The notes below the pieces were generated by a model. The model was not told where the DNA came from. It did no database searches and worked only from the letters and a program-made list of their open reading frames with translations. The translations under genes and the position numbers were made by a program. Shown piece after piece: positions 39,205-47,154 of a stretch of 64,000 nucleotides of DNA (within the stretch, counting starts at the first letter, position 1; each line of letters begins with the position of its first letter). The stretch comes from JAUIAI01 sp041396685 (GTDB lineage Bacteria > Pseudomonadota > Gammaproteobacteria > Burkholderiales > Burkholderiaceae_E): contig JAWKYD010000010.1 of the NCBI GenBank assembly GCA_041396685.1, forward strand, positions 243,644 to 307,643. The letters run 5' to 3'.

Positions 39205-40212
39205 TCATTTAGCCTGCATCCTGTCGGGCCGCGAAATAGGTGGGGGGAGTTTTTTGCCAGGTTTCTCCCATAATCTCGCCAATAGTTGCCGCTTCGCGTC
39301 GAGCGCCAGGTGCGCATACCGCTTGCTGGATTGGGCCGAGGTATGGTCAAGAATCTCCCCCACCTGAGCCAGCGATCCACCCGCGGCCAGGATCGCGCTC
39401 GCGGCCGAATGGCGCAGATCATGCAGGTGCAGATGGGATAGGCCAAGCCTATCGCGAGCCTGCCGGAAATAGAATGAGTATCGGGTGTAGTCGAGGGTCA
39501 GCGGCCAGTGCCGCAGATACCCGACCAGGCGGGGCGCTACGGGCTTCACGATGGGCCGATCGGTCTTGCCCTTGTCGAGCACCAGGCAACCATCGATCGC
39601 GCGCGAGCGGTGCAGCTCGCCCGGCCTGGAGCCGGTATAGAAGGTCAGCAGGATCAGGGCGCGGGTGGGCCGGTGCGTGCAGGCCCTGGCCAGGCGCAGG
39701 ACGGCCGCTCGATCGAGGAAATGGGTGCGGGCGTTATCGACCGCCGGCATGGCGATCTGAGCGATCCAGTCGAGCTTGCCGAGCTGGTGGTACTTGTGTG
39801 CCCACCGGCAGGCCGAACGCAGCGTGGCCAGGCGCTGGCGCACCGTGGCGGGCGCAAGGTGATCATGCTGCTCTGCATAGGTGCGCGACAGCTCGCCGAG
39901 CTGATCCAGGCGCAGGCCTTCGACGCAGGGCGCCAGGTGTTCCAGGTTGCGAATCGTGTTCGCTGCGTCGCGCAGCTTGGGCACGCGCTCGCGCAGGTAG
40001 ACGGACAGGGCGTCGGTGATCCAGGGGGCGGCGGGCTCGGCCGAGTTCAGCTCGGCGAATGTCTCGGCCGTCCACGCTTGGTCGATGCGGCGAGCTTCGC
40101 GCTCTGTAGTGCCTGCCGGAAGTCGCTTGCGGCGGCGGTGGCGCCGGCCGCGCACGATCGCGTCAAACTCCCAGCGCCAGCGCGAACGCTGGCCATCCCA
40201 ATACAGTGCCAT
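39205..40212 (-). CDS. int: prophage tyrosine integrase
   Basis: This 335-residue site-specific recombinase catalyses phage integration and excision. The catalytic set is visible in the C-terminal half: Arg in FYTGSRPGELHR, Lys in LDKGKTDRP, LHDLRHSAAS (His-x-x-Arg), the second His in LDHTSAQSSKRYAHL and the nucleophile Tyr in the same segment. The N-terminal part is an arm- and core-binding region rich in Arg (GRRHRRRKRLPAG). The frame continues upstream to 40323, but the ATG at 40212 (MALYWDGQ) is the family-like start. The upstream HTH gene overlaps it by 165 bases. Confidence 0.93.
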   Translation of the reverse strand: MALYWDGQRSRWRWEFDAIVRGRRHRRRKRLPAGTTEREARRIDQAWTAETFAELNSAEPAAPWITDALSVYLRERVPKLRDAANTIRNLEHLAPCVEGLRLDQLGELSRTYAEQHDHLAPATVRQRLATLRSACRWAHKYHQLGKLDWIAQIAMPAVDNARTHFLDRAAVLRLARACTHRPTRALILLTFYTGSRPGELHRSRAIDGCLVLDKGKTDRPIVKPVAPRLVGYLRHWPLTLDYTRYSFYFRQARDRLGLSHLHLHDLRHSAASAILAAGGSLAQVGEILDHTSAQSSKRYAHLALDAKRQLLARLWEKPGKKLPPPISRPDRMQAK

Positions 40213-40382
40213 TGAGCCATGACCTGATCCAGTTCCTCTGGCCGAAAGCGTAGCATGTTGCGCCGCGGGCCAATCCGCAGGCACGGGATCGGGCCGGCCG
40301 GGGCCGCGTTCGCATACAGCCACGACCGGCTGACCGAGAACCGCTCGGCGGCCTGGGCGGCGGTGAGCAGGGGGCTACTCAT
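40047..40382 (-). CDS. excisionase/AlpA-like helix-turn-helix protein
   Basis: The first ~55 residues of this 111-residue frame form an HTH_17-type domain (LLTAAQAAERFSVSRSWLYA, then RIGPRRNMLRFRPEELDQVM), as in excisionases and AlpA regulators encoded next to integrases. The remaining ~55 residues run antiphase through the integrase start and look non-conserved, so the ancestral gene probably ended near the integrase ATG. It overlaps the stop of the next upstream gene. The role (excision control or regulator) is inferred from position. Confidence 0.72.
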   Translation of the reverse strand: MSSPLLTAAQAAERFSVSRSWLYANAAPAGPIPCLRIGPRRNMLRFRPEELDQVMAQWHCIGMASVRAGAGSLTRSCAAGATAAASDFRQALQSAKLAASTKRGRPRHSPS

Positions 40383-41253
40383 CCTCAGTCACCTGGGCCA
40401 GCTCGGCCAGCGCGTTAATAAGCAGCTTCATCTGCCCTTGGGCGTATCGGGCGCTGCTCAGGGCCATCTTGGCCGCTTCCTGGGCGGGCAGGGTGATCTG
40501 GTTGATGCGGCTGCGCAGAATGTGTGGATCGGTGTCTAGGGGCACGCCGAGCGCTTCGCATAGCTTCATCCAGATTTCCGATCCTCGTTCCTCGCGGATC
40601 TGCATGCGATCGCGAAACCGGGCTGTCTCGCGCGCCCGCGATTGGCGTCGCCGTTCGGCGTCATTGCGCGCTATCTGTCGAATGCGCTCGCTCTCGGCAA
40701 TGGCGCTCTCTCGATCAATGAGAAGTTCTTGCACTTCCGCGGCGATGCGGCGCCGCAGTAGGAACGAGTTCTGCCGATCTGCGCGCTCCCGTCGCGAGGC
40801 GGCCAGGCGCTCGCGGCGAATCCCGTCGGTGAGCAGCTTGATCATGGCGTCGCGCGGCAGGTTGTCCATATGCTTGAAGGTCGGTCGCCTGGAGTAGCGC
40901 CAGCCGTCGTCGCCGCGCAGGATCAACCCGCAACCGGCGGGGACGTCTTGAAGTCCGATCACACCCTTGGGTGCGGCGAACGTGACGCCAGCCGCGAACT
41001 TGAGGTACTTCAGCCATTTCCCTGCCGTGACATCGGCGCGGAAGTCAGCCGGGCTAACCTTTATCTCGAAAGCCTGGGGCACGAAGCGCTGGAATGTGAC
41101 CGGGATCATGTAGACATCGGGGCGCGGCGATCCGCTGGAGCCGAGCTGCATGTCGAGCCAGATCGCCGATCCTGGTATGGCGCCAGCCAGGTGCGCGGCT
41201 AGGTCGGCCGCGAGCCCGTCGTGCGTCCAGGTGTGCGCCTTAGCCTTGGCCAT
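40375..41253 (-). CDS. PD-(D/E)XK-type (MmcB-like) phage protein
   Basis: This 292-residue protein has an N-terminal domain (about 1-120) with SPRPDVYMI followed by AFEIKVSPADFRADV. The Asp and Glu-x-Lys have the spacing of a PD-(D/E)XK nuclease fold as in MmcB-like DNA repair proteins. The C-terminal half (about 140-290) is helical and charged with many Arg/Glu, probably coiled-coil. Nuclease activity is inferred from the motif alone. It lies in the leftward early operon. Confidence 0.6.
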   Translation of the reverse strand: MAKAKAHTWTHDGLAADLAAHLAGAIPGSAIWLDMQLGSSGSPRPDVYMIPVTFQRFVPQAFEIKVSPADFRADVTAGKWLKYLKFAAGVTFAAPKGVIGLQDVPAGCGLILRGDDGWRYSRRPTFKHMDNLPRDAMIKLLTDGIRRERLAASRRERADRQNSFLLRRRIAAEVQELLIDRESAIAESERIRQIARNDAERRRQSRARETARFRDRMQIREERGSEIWMKLCEALGVPLDTDPHILRSRINQITLPAQEAAKMALSSARYAQGQMKLLINALAELAQVTEDE

Positions 41254-41283
41254 GTCCGCCGCTCGGCGTGCGTGGGTCGTCGC

Positions 41284-41643
41284 TCATACTTCCACCACGG
41301 GGTACAGGCGCAGCAGGTTGCTCGATGCCGGGCTGATCATGAGCTGAGCATTGAAATGCTCTGGCTTCATCCGGCCTATGCCGTTCCAGTAAATCTCGAC
41401 ATGCTTGTCGTTCCTGACGCTCATCGTCACCTTCCAATGGTGCAGGCGCGCGCTCACGCCAAGCGGCGCACTCAATGGTCGCGTGGTGAGCCCGTTGATC
41501 AAATCGTTGTCTATGAAGTAGGTCGGGCCTTCGGGCCCCATGGCTTGGTCGATCTGCTTGCGCAGGTACGCGTTGTCGTCCTCTAGCTTCTCGATGTGCA
41601 TGCGCGCCCAGCGGGGGAGCCTGGATAGGTCGTGCCCGCTCAT
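41284..41643 (-). CDS. phage protein of unknown function
   Basis: This 119-residue product starts with a short amphipathic helix (RWARMHIEKLEDDNAYLRKQ) and has a beta-rich remainder. I do not recognise a family. Its start overlaps the stop of the MazG-like gene (ATGA), supporting translation as part of the leftward operon. Confidence 0.65.
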   Translation of the reverse strand: MSGHDLSRLPRWARMHIEKLEDDNAYLRKQIDQAMGPEGPTYFIDNDLINGLTTRPLSAPLGVSARLHHWKVTMSVRNDKHVEIYWNGIGRMKPEHFNAQLMISPASSNLLRLYPVVEV

Positions 41644-42083
41644 ATCTTCTTGCCTCCGGCCTGCGCCCTGGCCTCTCGCGTGTGGTCCTGGCGTTGCCAG
41701 TTATAGGCCACCTTCTCGATGATGACGGGCGCAAGATCGACGTTCATTGCGCCGGCAAGGTCGAGGATTCTGATCACGGCGTCGGCCAGCCCCACCGCGA
41801 TGGACGAGTGGTGCGGCAGGTGCTTGTCCATCGCGCTCGTGCGATAGCCTTCGAGCGCTTCGCTGACTTCCGAGTGAATCAGGGCGATCTTTTCCGGGAC
41901 CACGCGATACGGGTCGCGCATCGGGTCGCCTGGCGAAGTGTTCTTGCCGTCTCTCTCCCACCATCCTATTCGGACGTTCTCGGTGTAGATCAGATCCTGG
42001 AGCGACTGAACGCCTACCGTGCACAGTGTCAGTAGTTCGATCTTCGATTCGTGCCCGCTCACACCTGAAAATCCTTCTTCCAT
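41640..42083 (-). CDS. MazG-like nucleotide pyrophosphohydrolase
   Basis: This 147-residue all-alpha NTP pyrophosphatase has the two helix motifs of the MazG/dUTPase superfamily. KIALIHSEVSEALEGYR (about 65-81) holds the Glu-rich metal site, and GLADAVIRILDLAGAMNVDL (about 97-116) holds the second Asp. It would hydrolyse non-canonical or excess dNTPs or alarmone-like nucleotides in the infected cell. The usual ExxE second Glu pair is reduced (SEVSEAL), so the substrate is uncertain. Confidence 0.8.
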   Translation of the reverse strand: MEEGFSGVSGHESKIELLTLCTVGVQSLQDLIYTENVRIGWWERDGKNTSPGDPMRDPYRVVPEKIALIHSEVSEALEGYRTSAMDKHLPHHSSIAVGLADAVIRILDLAGAMNVDLAPVIIEKVAYNWQRQDHTREARAQAGGKKI

Positions 42084-42271
42084 TGCATTTCCTCCAGTCG
42101 ATGCCGCGCATCGCGCTTGGCGATGGCGGCGGGGTCGCGGTTGACCAGGTGCGCATAGTCGTCCGCGCGGGATTCCATGCGCCCTTCTTTCATGCGTTTG
42201 ACCTGGCGCTTGCTGACCACGAGCGCCGTGTGCAGCTCGTGGTCAGCGCGCTTTGGCTTGGCCGCGCTCAC
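42059..42271 (-). CDS. small basic phage protein
   Basis: This 70-residue product is rich in Lys and Arg (KRQVKRMKEGRMESRADDYA), with no recognised domain. It overlaps the MazG-like start by 25 bases and starts 4 bases inside the preceding gene (ATGA-type overlap). Confidence 0.6.
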   Translation of the reverse strand: MSAAKPKRADHELHTALVVSKRQVKRMKEGRMESRADDYAHLVNRDPAAIAKRDARHRLEEMQWKKDFQV

Positions 42272-42639
42272 TCGGCTTCCTTCGCGCGCGCCAGGATTGC
42301 ACCGATGGTTTCGAGGTCGGTCTTGGTGAGCCGGTCGGTATAGGGGATCCCACCGGTCAGCGCATCGGCGGCCAGCGTCGCGTGGGCAGCGCGAACAACG
42401 GACGGGGTGGCCTTGGTGAGATAGATCCCCTCGGCGGAAATTCCGTCGCGGCGCGAGAGTCGAATACCGCTAACGATCAGCTCCCATCGGCCGTGCGTGG
42501 TCACGGTGCCGAGGTAGGTTCTGCCGTCGCACAGGATGGCCGCTTTGTCGCCTTTCTTCAGGCTGTTCAGCCAGGCCTTGCGGGTGTTATCGGCTTTGGC
42601 GGGTGTGGTGGGTTTGGTGCTGGGTTCTGCAACAGTCAT
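42268..42639 (-). CDS. phage protein of unknown function downstream of the repeated leader (copy A)
   Basis: This 123-residue product starts MTVAEPSTKP; AAGGAG lies 7 bases before the ATG at 42639. The middle (KKGDKAAILCDGRTYLGTV) resembles a small beta-barrel nucleic-acid or KOW-like segment, which is speculative. A longer in-frame start at 42687 would translate part of the 69-base leader repeat and is less likely. Confidence 0.68.
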   Translation of the reverse strand: MTVAEPSTKPTTPAKADNTRKAWLNSLKKGDKAAILCDGRTYLGTVTTHGRWELIVSGIRLSRRDGISAEGIYLTKATPSVVRAAHATLAADALTGGIPYTDRLTKTDLETIGAILARAKEAE

Positions 42640-42650
42640 GGTCACTCCTT

Positions 42651-42719
42651 GTTGGTGGTTGGTTGTACCGTCTGTTCCGGCTGTCACCCGATGAAGCGGT
42701 GGGAATTCTGGTTGCCTGC
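42651..42719 (-). repeat. 69-bp direct repeat, copy A (leader of 123-residue gene)
   Basis: This segment is 67/69 identical to 44008-44076. It lies just upstream of the Shine-Dalgarno of the following leftward gene and straddles the intergenic gap after the 418-residue gene. It may be a duplicated regulatory or processing leader. Confidence 0.9.
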
Positions 42720-42739
42720 GGCTGCGGATGCCTTCAGGA

Positions 42740-43996
42740 TCACGGAACGACTCTTTGCATCGCTTCTGGCAGCGGCCTTCCTTCTTCGATGGCGACTAAG
42801 GCGCTAGCGACGGCTGGCACCGAGACGTATTCAGGGTCATCGGCGAGCGTTGATGGGACTGAACTCGCGCCGATGGTGAATTGGTTCGCCAGTCGCCCAT
42901 TGAACCGGGGTGCCGTGACATTGCATCGATAGCCGTGCCAATCGAATGACCGAATCCCGCGAATGTGTTCGCGCACGACTGTCGAGGATCGAGCGGTCGA
43001 TCTGCGGTGTGAGTTAACGTAGTGGATGATTCGCTTCGCCTTGCCGTCGGCGGCACGCACAGTCTTGTCCCGGTCTTTGAAAAACGTCTTTGTATTCTCA
43101 GGCGCGATCGAGAAGATCAGGCGCGGCGAACGTTCGGTGTGAATTCGCTTTACTGACACGCTCCACGCTCGCTCGCGTGTGTTCCACCAGGCGAATGCTT
43201 GGGTGAGCACGATCTTGAACATGGTCAACCGAGCTACGGGGTCACCTTCGCCGTCGCGTAGCAGACTCGCTAGCCGAGACGCGCCGACAGATTGTTGGCG
43301 GTAGTGGCCTTCGCCGACGGCGATCGTTGCTGCCTGGCGCTGGCGGCAGAATGCGATGGTGCGAGTATCGCGATTGACGCCGATGACACCGGCTGCGCCG
43401 CGTGAATGAACACTCCCTGTTTCGTCGCGCCATGCCCAAACCACGGCGACTTCAAAATAGATGTACCTGCCGCCGCGCAGTGCGCAGTAACCAAGGGGCG
43501 GGGCCTTCACCTTCTGTGCAATGATGGTCGTCGGAAACATTCGCTCCGCGGTCCCTGGCCCAAGTCCGACGCTAAAGGCGAGCATCGTGGGCAAGCGGTC
43601 AAGGCACGGGAATCGGATGGCGTCGAACATTGGATAGCCTCTGTCATAAAAGAAGGCATCCGGTATGTAGATCCCGATGGTGCGCGCGACGCAATGCAGC
43701 TCATCGGTCATGCCGTCCATGGAAGCAAGCGGCGCGACGGTTTCATTGAATGTCGATTCAAGGCTGTCAAGCAATGCTGACAGGGTGGTCGTGCGCTCGC
43801 GGTACTTGTCTGGTGGTAGTTCGGGTTGGGTGGTGTGATCCGGTTGGTCTTCATGATCCCGTTCGTTGACGGGGCTGGCGTGCGCAGGCACGGGATTGCC
43901 AATTGGGGATCGCCACCATCGAAAGAAGCGCACCCACTGGCCGTGTGCCCAATGGAGAAGCGCGTCCTTGGTGATCAACTTGACGGCGAATCTCAC
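42740..43996 (-). CDS. conserved-type phage protein of unknown function, 418 residues
   Basis: I do not recognise this product. The GTG at 43996 is chosen because GGAG lies 7 bases upstream, while the frame start at 44044 would translate the repeated leader. The N terminus has a Trp-rich segment (LLHWAHGQWVRFFRWW), then a polar Asp/Pro/Thr linker. A larger domain follows with YIYFEVAVVWAWRDETG, a basic stretch (RIIHYVNSHRRS) and VREHIRGIRSFDWHGYRCNV. There is no membrane segment or signal. Base composition is noticeably less GC-rich than neighbours, hinting at separate acquisition. Early leftward operon position suggests a host-takeover or replication-related role, which is only inference. 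Confidence 0.7.
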   Translation of the reverse strand: MRFAVKLITKDALLHWAHGQWVRFFRWWRSPIGNPVPAHASPVNERDHEDQPDHTTQPELPPDKYRERTTTLSALLDSLESTFNETVAPLASMDGMTDELHCVARTIGIYIPDAFFYDRGYPMFDAIRFPCLDRLPTMLAFSVGLGPGTAERMFPTTIIAQKVKAPPLGYCALRGGRYIYFEVAVVWAWRDETGSVHSRGAAGVIGVNRDTRTIAFCRQRQAATIAVGEGHYRQQSVGASRLASLLRDGEGDPVARLTMFKIVLTQAFAWWNTRERAWSVSVKRIHTERSPRLIFSIAPENTKTFFKDRDKTVRAADGKAKRIIHYVNSHRRSTARSSTVVREHIRGIRSFDWHGYRCNVTAPRFNGRLANQFTIGASSVPSTLADDPEYVSVPAVASALVAIEEGRPLPEAMQRVVP

Positions 43997-44007
43997 AGTC
44001 AGTCTCC

Positions 44008-44076
44008 GTTGGTGGTTGGTTGTGCCGTCTGTTCCGGCCGTCACCCGATGAAGCGGTGGGAATTCTGGTTGCCTGC
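44008..44076 (-). repeat. 69-bp direct repeat, copy B (leader of 418-residue gene)
   Basis: Second copy of the element at 42651-42719, with two mismatches. It again ends within a few bases of the Shine-Dalgarno of the downstream gene. The flanks differ from copy A, so the duplication is limited to the leader. Confidence 0.9.
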
Positions 44077-44140
44077 CGTGCCAGGCCTCGCCGCGCCGGG
44101 CCCTGCCGGGCCTGGCCGGGTCACGCCTTGCCTGCCGCGT

Positions 44141-44383
44141 CTATCCCGGTCGAAAGTTCTTCGCGTGGATCGAGTTGAGCCACGCGCGTTGCTTGTCGCT
44201 GAGTCGCACGCGAGCCCCGTACTGCTGGATGCGCTCGCGCGTGCCGTTCAAAAACTCCTTGTCCCTCTCGCTGAGCTTCGCGCTCGGCGATCCGCGCAGG
44301 GAGAGAATGTCGGCCCACAATTGCTCAAGCGTGAGCCGTTCGGCCTGGCTGGTATCCGGCCCCTTGCGGTTGCTGTATCTCAT
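44141..44383 (-). CDS. small phage protein
   Basis: This 80-residue mainly helical and charged product (SERDKEFLNGTRERIQQYG then RLSDKQRAWLNSIHAK) resembles small early phage proteins, but I cannot name a family. Its start overlaps the stop of the next upstream gene by 4 bases. Confidence 0.62.
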   Translation of the reverse strand: MRYSNRKGPDTSQAERLTLEQLWADILSLRGSPSAKLSERDKEFLNGTRERIQQYGARVRLSDKQRAWLNSIHAKNFRPG

Positions 44384-44724
44384 TGGATCGTGATCTTCTG
44401 AAACGTGTTCAGGTCACCGGTCACCGGGTGCCCGTTGTCTCCGACCAGATCACGCACGCCATTGCGAAAGTCGTCGCTGCGCGCGATGGCGATGCGCAGC
44501 GCTTCGACCAGCAATCCCGCGTAGGCGGGCGAGCCGCAGAATGCGAACAAGACATTGCGCTTTGTGCCGGAGAAGCCGAGTCCGACCGACACACCGTTCT
44601 CGATCAGGGCTTGCACCGTCTGGTGCTGTTGGTCCGGGGTGCGCGCGCCTTCGCTAAAGACGAGCGTGCAAGTCTCGGCGTGATCCTCGCCCTGGTTGTA
44701 GTCGGGCGGTGCTGCTTCAGTCAT
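44380..44724 (-). CDS. phage protein of unknown function
   Basis: This 114-residue product has no recognised motif. The centre (VSVGLGFSGTKRNVLFAFCGS) looks like alternating beta strands. The start at 44724 has a leader (TCTCCGTTGGTTGG on the plus strand) resembling the end of the 69-bp repeats. Coupled to the next gene by ATGA overlap. Confidence 0.62.
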   Translation of the reverse strand: MTEAAPPDYNQGEDHAETCTLVFSEGARTPDQQHQTVQALIENGVSVGLGFSGTKRNVLFAFCGSPAYAGLLVEALRIAIARSDDFRNGVRDLVGDNGHPVTGDLNTFQKITIQ

Positions 44725-44890
44725 CGGGTTTCTCCGTTGGTTGGCAACGCGGGTGGTTACGGGCGAGATCGATTAGACAGACCGCGAGATCGACGCTTTC
44801 CGATTCCCAAACGTCGCCAGACGTTTGGGTCATGACGATAGCCGCCACGACCGCCACCAGCTCGAAGCTGATCGGCTTGTCGTCAGGCAC
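44717..44890 (-). CDS. 57-residue phage protein
   Basis: A small frame starting with GTG at 44890 overlaps the stop of the preceding gene and has GGAG seven bases upstream. The product is acidic and helical (FELVAVVAAIVMTQTSGDVW ... DLAVCLIDLARNHPRC). Support comes from the ribosome site, tight packing and sensible composition; no family is recognised. Confidence 0.5.
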   Translation of the reverse strand: MPDDKPISFELVAVVAAIVMTQTSGDVWESESVDLAVCLIDLARNHPRCQPTEKPDD

Positions 44891-45251
44891 CGCCTTGCTC
44901 CGCGTCGCCGAGCTGGCGGTCCAGGCGCGCCTTGGCCGCGTCGCTGACGAGCGGTGGGGTCTTGGGATCGATGGCCGCCTTGGCCTGGTTGGCCTGGCCC
45001 TCGATGGGCATGGGCGCGGCATCCGCCTTGGCGCCAATCTCCGTGCCGTACTCGACCGTGCCGTCGGCGTAGTAGGCGACTCCCTTGCGGGCGATGCGCA
45101 ACATCGCGCGCTGGTCGGCGACGCCCATGCTGACGAATCGACTGCCGAGCGCGTTGCGCAGGGCGGCGGCTTCGGTGGCGCCTTCGCTGGCGAATTCGGC
45201 GCCCGTCTCGTTGTCAACGAACGCGTAAAACCGGGACTTGCTGGTGGTCAT
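44883..45251 (-). CDS. phage protein of unknown function
   Basis: The ATG at 45251 follows AGGAG at 8 bases, giving 122 residues (MTTSKSRFYAFVDNETG...). The N-terminal ~50 residues are compact; the rest is Ala/Lys-rich and polar. The frame upstream of 45251 is open but lacks a ribosome site. Position beside the exonuclease and ERF genes suggests an early DNA-metabolism accessory. Confidence 0.65.
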   Translation of the reverse strand: MTTSKSRFYAFVDNETGAEFASEGATEAAALRNALGSRFVSMGVADQRAMLRIARKGVAYYADGTVEYGTEIGAKADAAPMPIEGQANQAKAAIDPKTPPLVSDAAKARLDRQLGDAEQGGA

Positions 45252-45370
45252 GGTGAATCTCCTGATGGGTAGGTGGTGGGCCTGGCTACTCGCTGCACTG
45301 ACCGGCTTCGCGAACGTCCCCGAACGCAGCATTCCTGCCAGCATCCGCTTTGGCCGTTGCCCGTTGATCG

Positions 45371-46243
45371 TTAGAAGGGGATTTCTTCGTCGAGCATTTG
45401 CGCGCGCGGGTCGGCCTGGTCATCGTCGATGGTTGCCTGGTAGCCGGCGCCATTGAATGAGCCGAGGTTCAGGCTCCCCGCGATGCGCTTGTACATGCGC
45501 CTGGTGCGCTCGACATCGCCTGCGCAGTAGGCCGCCACAATGTCCGCGCGCCCTGCATCGATGACGTCCCACACATGCGAGCCGTGCATGTCCTTGGCGA
45601 GCAGGATCGAGCCATCGGCGAGCGTGATTTCCTCGTCGTCGAATTCGCTTCCCTTCATCGGCAGGCCAAGCAGCTCGCAGATCATGTCCATCGAGCCGCC
45701 GCCGGTTGCGCGCTGGCCGGCGTTCCACATGACCAGCGTGTCATGAACGCGGTCATGCCAAGGCTTGGTGAGTACCGGCCACCAGTGCGGCAGGCGCAGG
45801 CCGTTGACGATCGCGCGCCGCTGCATGAAGGGCAGATCGAACCCGAGAACGTTGTGCCCGCAAACATCGACCCGCTGTTCTCCGACCGATTCGGCCATGC
45901 GCGAGAACGTCTCGGCCAGCAAGGCGAATTCATCGGCGAAGTTCTCTGACCAGGCCGTCTCTACCGGTTCATCGTCGATCATCCAGGACACGCACACCAC
46001 CTGGCCGGCGTTCGGGTCGATGGCGGTGCGCTTCCACTTCTCGCGGGCTTCTTCGACGCGGGTGATTTCCCACGCCTGGAGCTTTTCCTGGTTCTCGGCT
46101 GCCCGCTTCTCGCGCGCGGCGTCGCTCTTGAGGCTGTCCGGGATGTTGAAGTACGACTCTGGCGGGGTGATGGACTCGAAGATCCGGTCGTATGCGCCTG
46201 GGCGCTGGTCGGGGATCGTCTCGATATCAAACGTCAGGATCAT
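45371..46243 (-). CDS. DEDD-family 3'-5' exonuclease (PolB exonuclease-like)
   Basis: This 290-residue protein carries the DnaQ-like motifs: Exo I LTFDIETIP at the N terminus, Exo II GHNVLGFDLPFMQRR (about 130-145) and Exo III AAYCAGDVERTRRMYKRI (about 232-250), where the residues fit a Tyr/Asp-type active site. It resembles predicted exonucleases related to the PolB proofreading domain. Its ATG overlaps the stop of the ERF gene, so the two are made together and likely form a phage recombination module, with end resection feeding strand annealing. Confidence 0.85.
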   Translation of the reverse strand: MILTFDIETIPDQRPGAYDRIFESITPPESYFNIPDSLKSDAAREKRAAENQEKLQAWEITRVEEAREKWKRTAIDPNAGQVVCVSWMIDDEPVETAWSENFADEFALLAETFSRMAESVGEQRVDVCGHNVLGFDLPFMQRRAIVNGLRLPHWWPVLTKPWHDRVHDTLVMWNAGQRATGGGSMDMICELLGLPMKGSEFDDEEITLADGSILLAKDMHGSHVWDVIDAGRADIVAAYCAGDVERTRRMYKRIAGSLNLGSFNGAGYQATIDDDQADPRAQMLDEEIPF

Positions 46244-46944
46244 GCTGGGTCTCTCTTTTGCTGGGATGGCGCGCCAGGCGCCTTGTAGTTGGGGTTCTTC
46301 TGGTACGCGGTGAACAGTGCCTGGGCGGCGCTCTTGTCGCCCTGAGCGCTCGCTCTCTTGGCGTAGCCACGCCAGACGCCGTGCAGTTCATCGGCGCCGC
46401 ATGACTCGATGTGGCTGATCCAGTCGGCGAGCGTCGATTCCTCGATGGCCGGCGGGCGCTCGGCTTGCTTGCGCTCCTGGCGCTGGGTGCGCGTCTCGCG
46501 CATCGGGGCCGCGTTGGCGCCGTCGTCGTCGTCCGCGCCCGATGCGATGCCAAGGATCGCCTCATAGGCATAGCGGCGCATGTACGACCACTGCGCGCCA
46601 ATCTCTTGTGGGTCACCGACGAAGTGCAGCGGCACCGTCGAGCGAATCTCGCCATTGCCGGATTCGTGCGCGAGTACGGTCACCAGCTTGTGGCGCAGCT
46701 TGCCGTCGGAATCCACTTCCTCGACGGGCTGCGTCACGAGCAAGCCGTGTCGGCCAAGGATTGGCTTAGTCTGCTCGACCAGATCGGCCAGGTTTGCGAA
46801 TCGGTATTCGAACTCCGCACCAGTGCGCTTGGATTTGACCTTGGCGACCCGCTCTTTCTTGATCGCGGGGAACTCGGCCTGCGCGGCGGAGAGTGCCTGG
46901 AAAACGTTGGAGTGGTTGGCCTTCGGCCTTGTTTGGTCTTGCAT
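46240..46944 (-). CDS. erf: ERF-family single-strand annealing recombinase
   Basis: This 234-residue protein matches ERF: NVFQALSAAQAEFPAIKKER, then FEYRFANLADLVEQTKPILGRHGLLVTQPV (about 47-76, split here by family motifs) and SYMRRYAYEAILGIASGADDDDG (about 118-141). ERF proteins anneal single strands during phage recombination and circularisation. The C-terminal ~70 residues form a separate polar region. GGAGG lies just before the ATG, and an intrinsic terminator sits immediately upstream, which may control expression by read-through. Confidence 0.87.
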   Translation of the reverse strand: MQDQTRPKANHSNVFQALSAAQAEFPAIKKERVAKVKSKRTGAEFEYRFANLADLVEQTKPILGRHGLLVTQPVEEVDSDGKLRHKLVTVLAHESGNGEIRSTVPLHFVGDPQEIGAQWSYMRRYAYEAILGIASGADDDDGANAAPMRETRTQRQERKQAERPPAIEESTLADWISHIESCGADELHGVWRGYAKRASAQGDKSAAQALFTAYQKNPNYKAPGAPSQQKRDPA

Positions 46945-46955
46945 CGTTTCCTCCG

Positions 46956-46990
46956 AAAAGAAACGGCCGCGCCCGGGGGGAGCGCGGCCG
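46956..46990 (-). terminator. intrinsic terminator between the 41-codon leader gene and erf
   Basis: On the minus strand CGGCCGCGC and GCGCGGCCG form a perfect 9-bp stem (46964-46972 with 46982-46990) with a 9-base loop, followed by TTTCTTTT. It lies directly before the erf ribosome site, so it may work as an attenuator in the leftward operon. Confidence 0.85.
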
Positions 46991-46999
46991 ACAAGCTCG

Positions 47000-47125
47000 C
47001 TACTGCAATGCCGACAGTGAGCGATGGAGGAAATCGATGATGTAAAGCAGGGGGGCGCCGATCACGATCGCGGCAGCGAGCGGATGGGCGTCAAGGAATC
47101 TGGTGGGGATTGTGGTGATTTGCAT
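47000..47125 (-). CDS. 41-residue membrane-type leader protein
   Basis: ATG at 47125 follows AGGAGG at 9 bases. The product (MQITTIPTRFLDAHPLAAA...) has one hydrophobic segment (about residues 16-32) and ends LSALQ just before a terminator. It is the first gene of the leftward operon. Function is unknown; candidates are a small inner-membrane protein or a leader peptide whose translation affects the terminator. Confidence 0.6.
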   Translation of the reverse strand: MQITTIPTRFLDAHPLAAAIVIGAPLLYIIDFLHRSLSALQ

Positions 47126-47154
47126 CTGCGGGTTCCTCCTGTTGAGCAGCCCGC

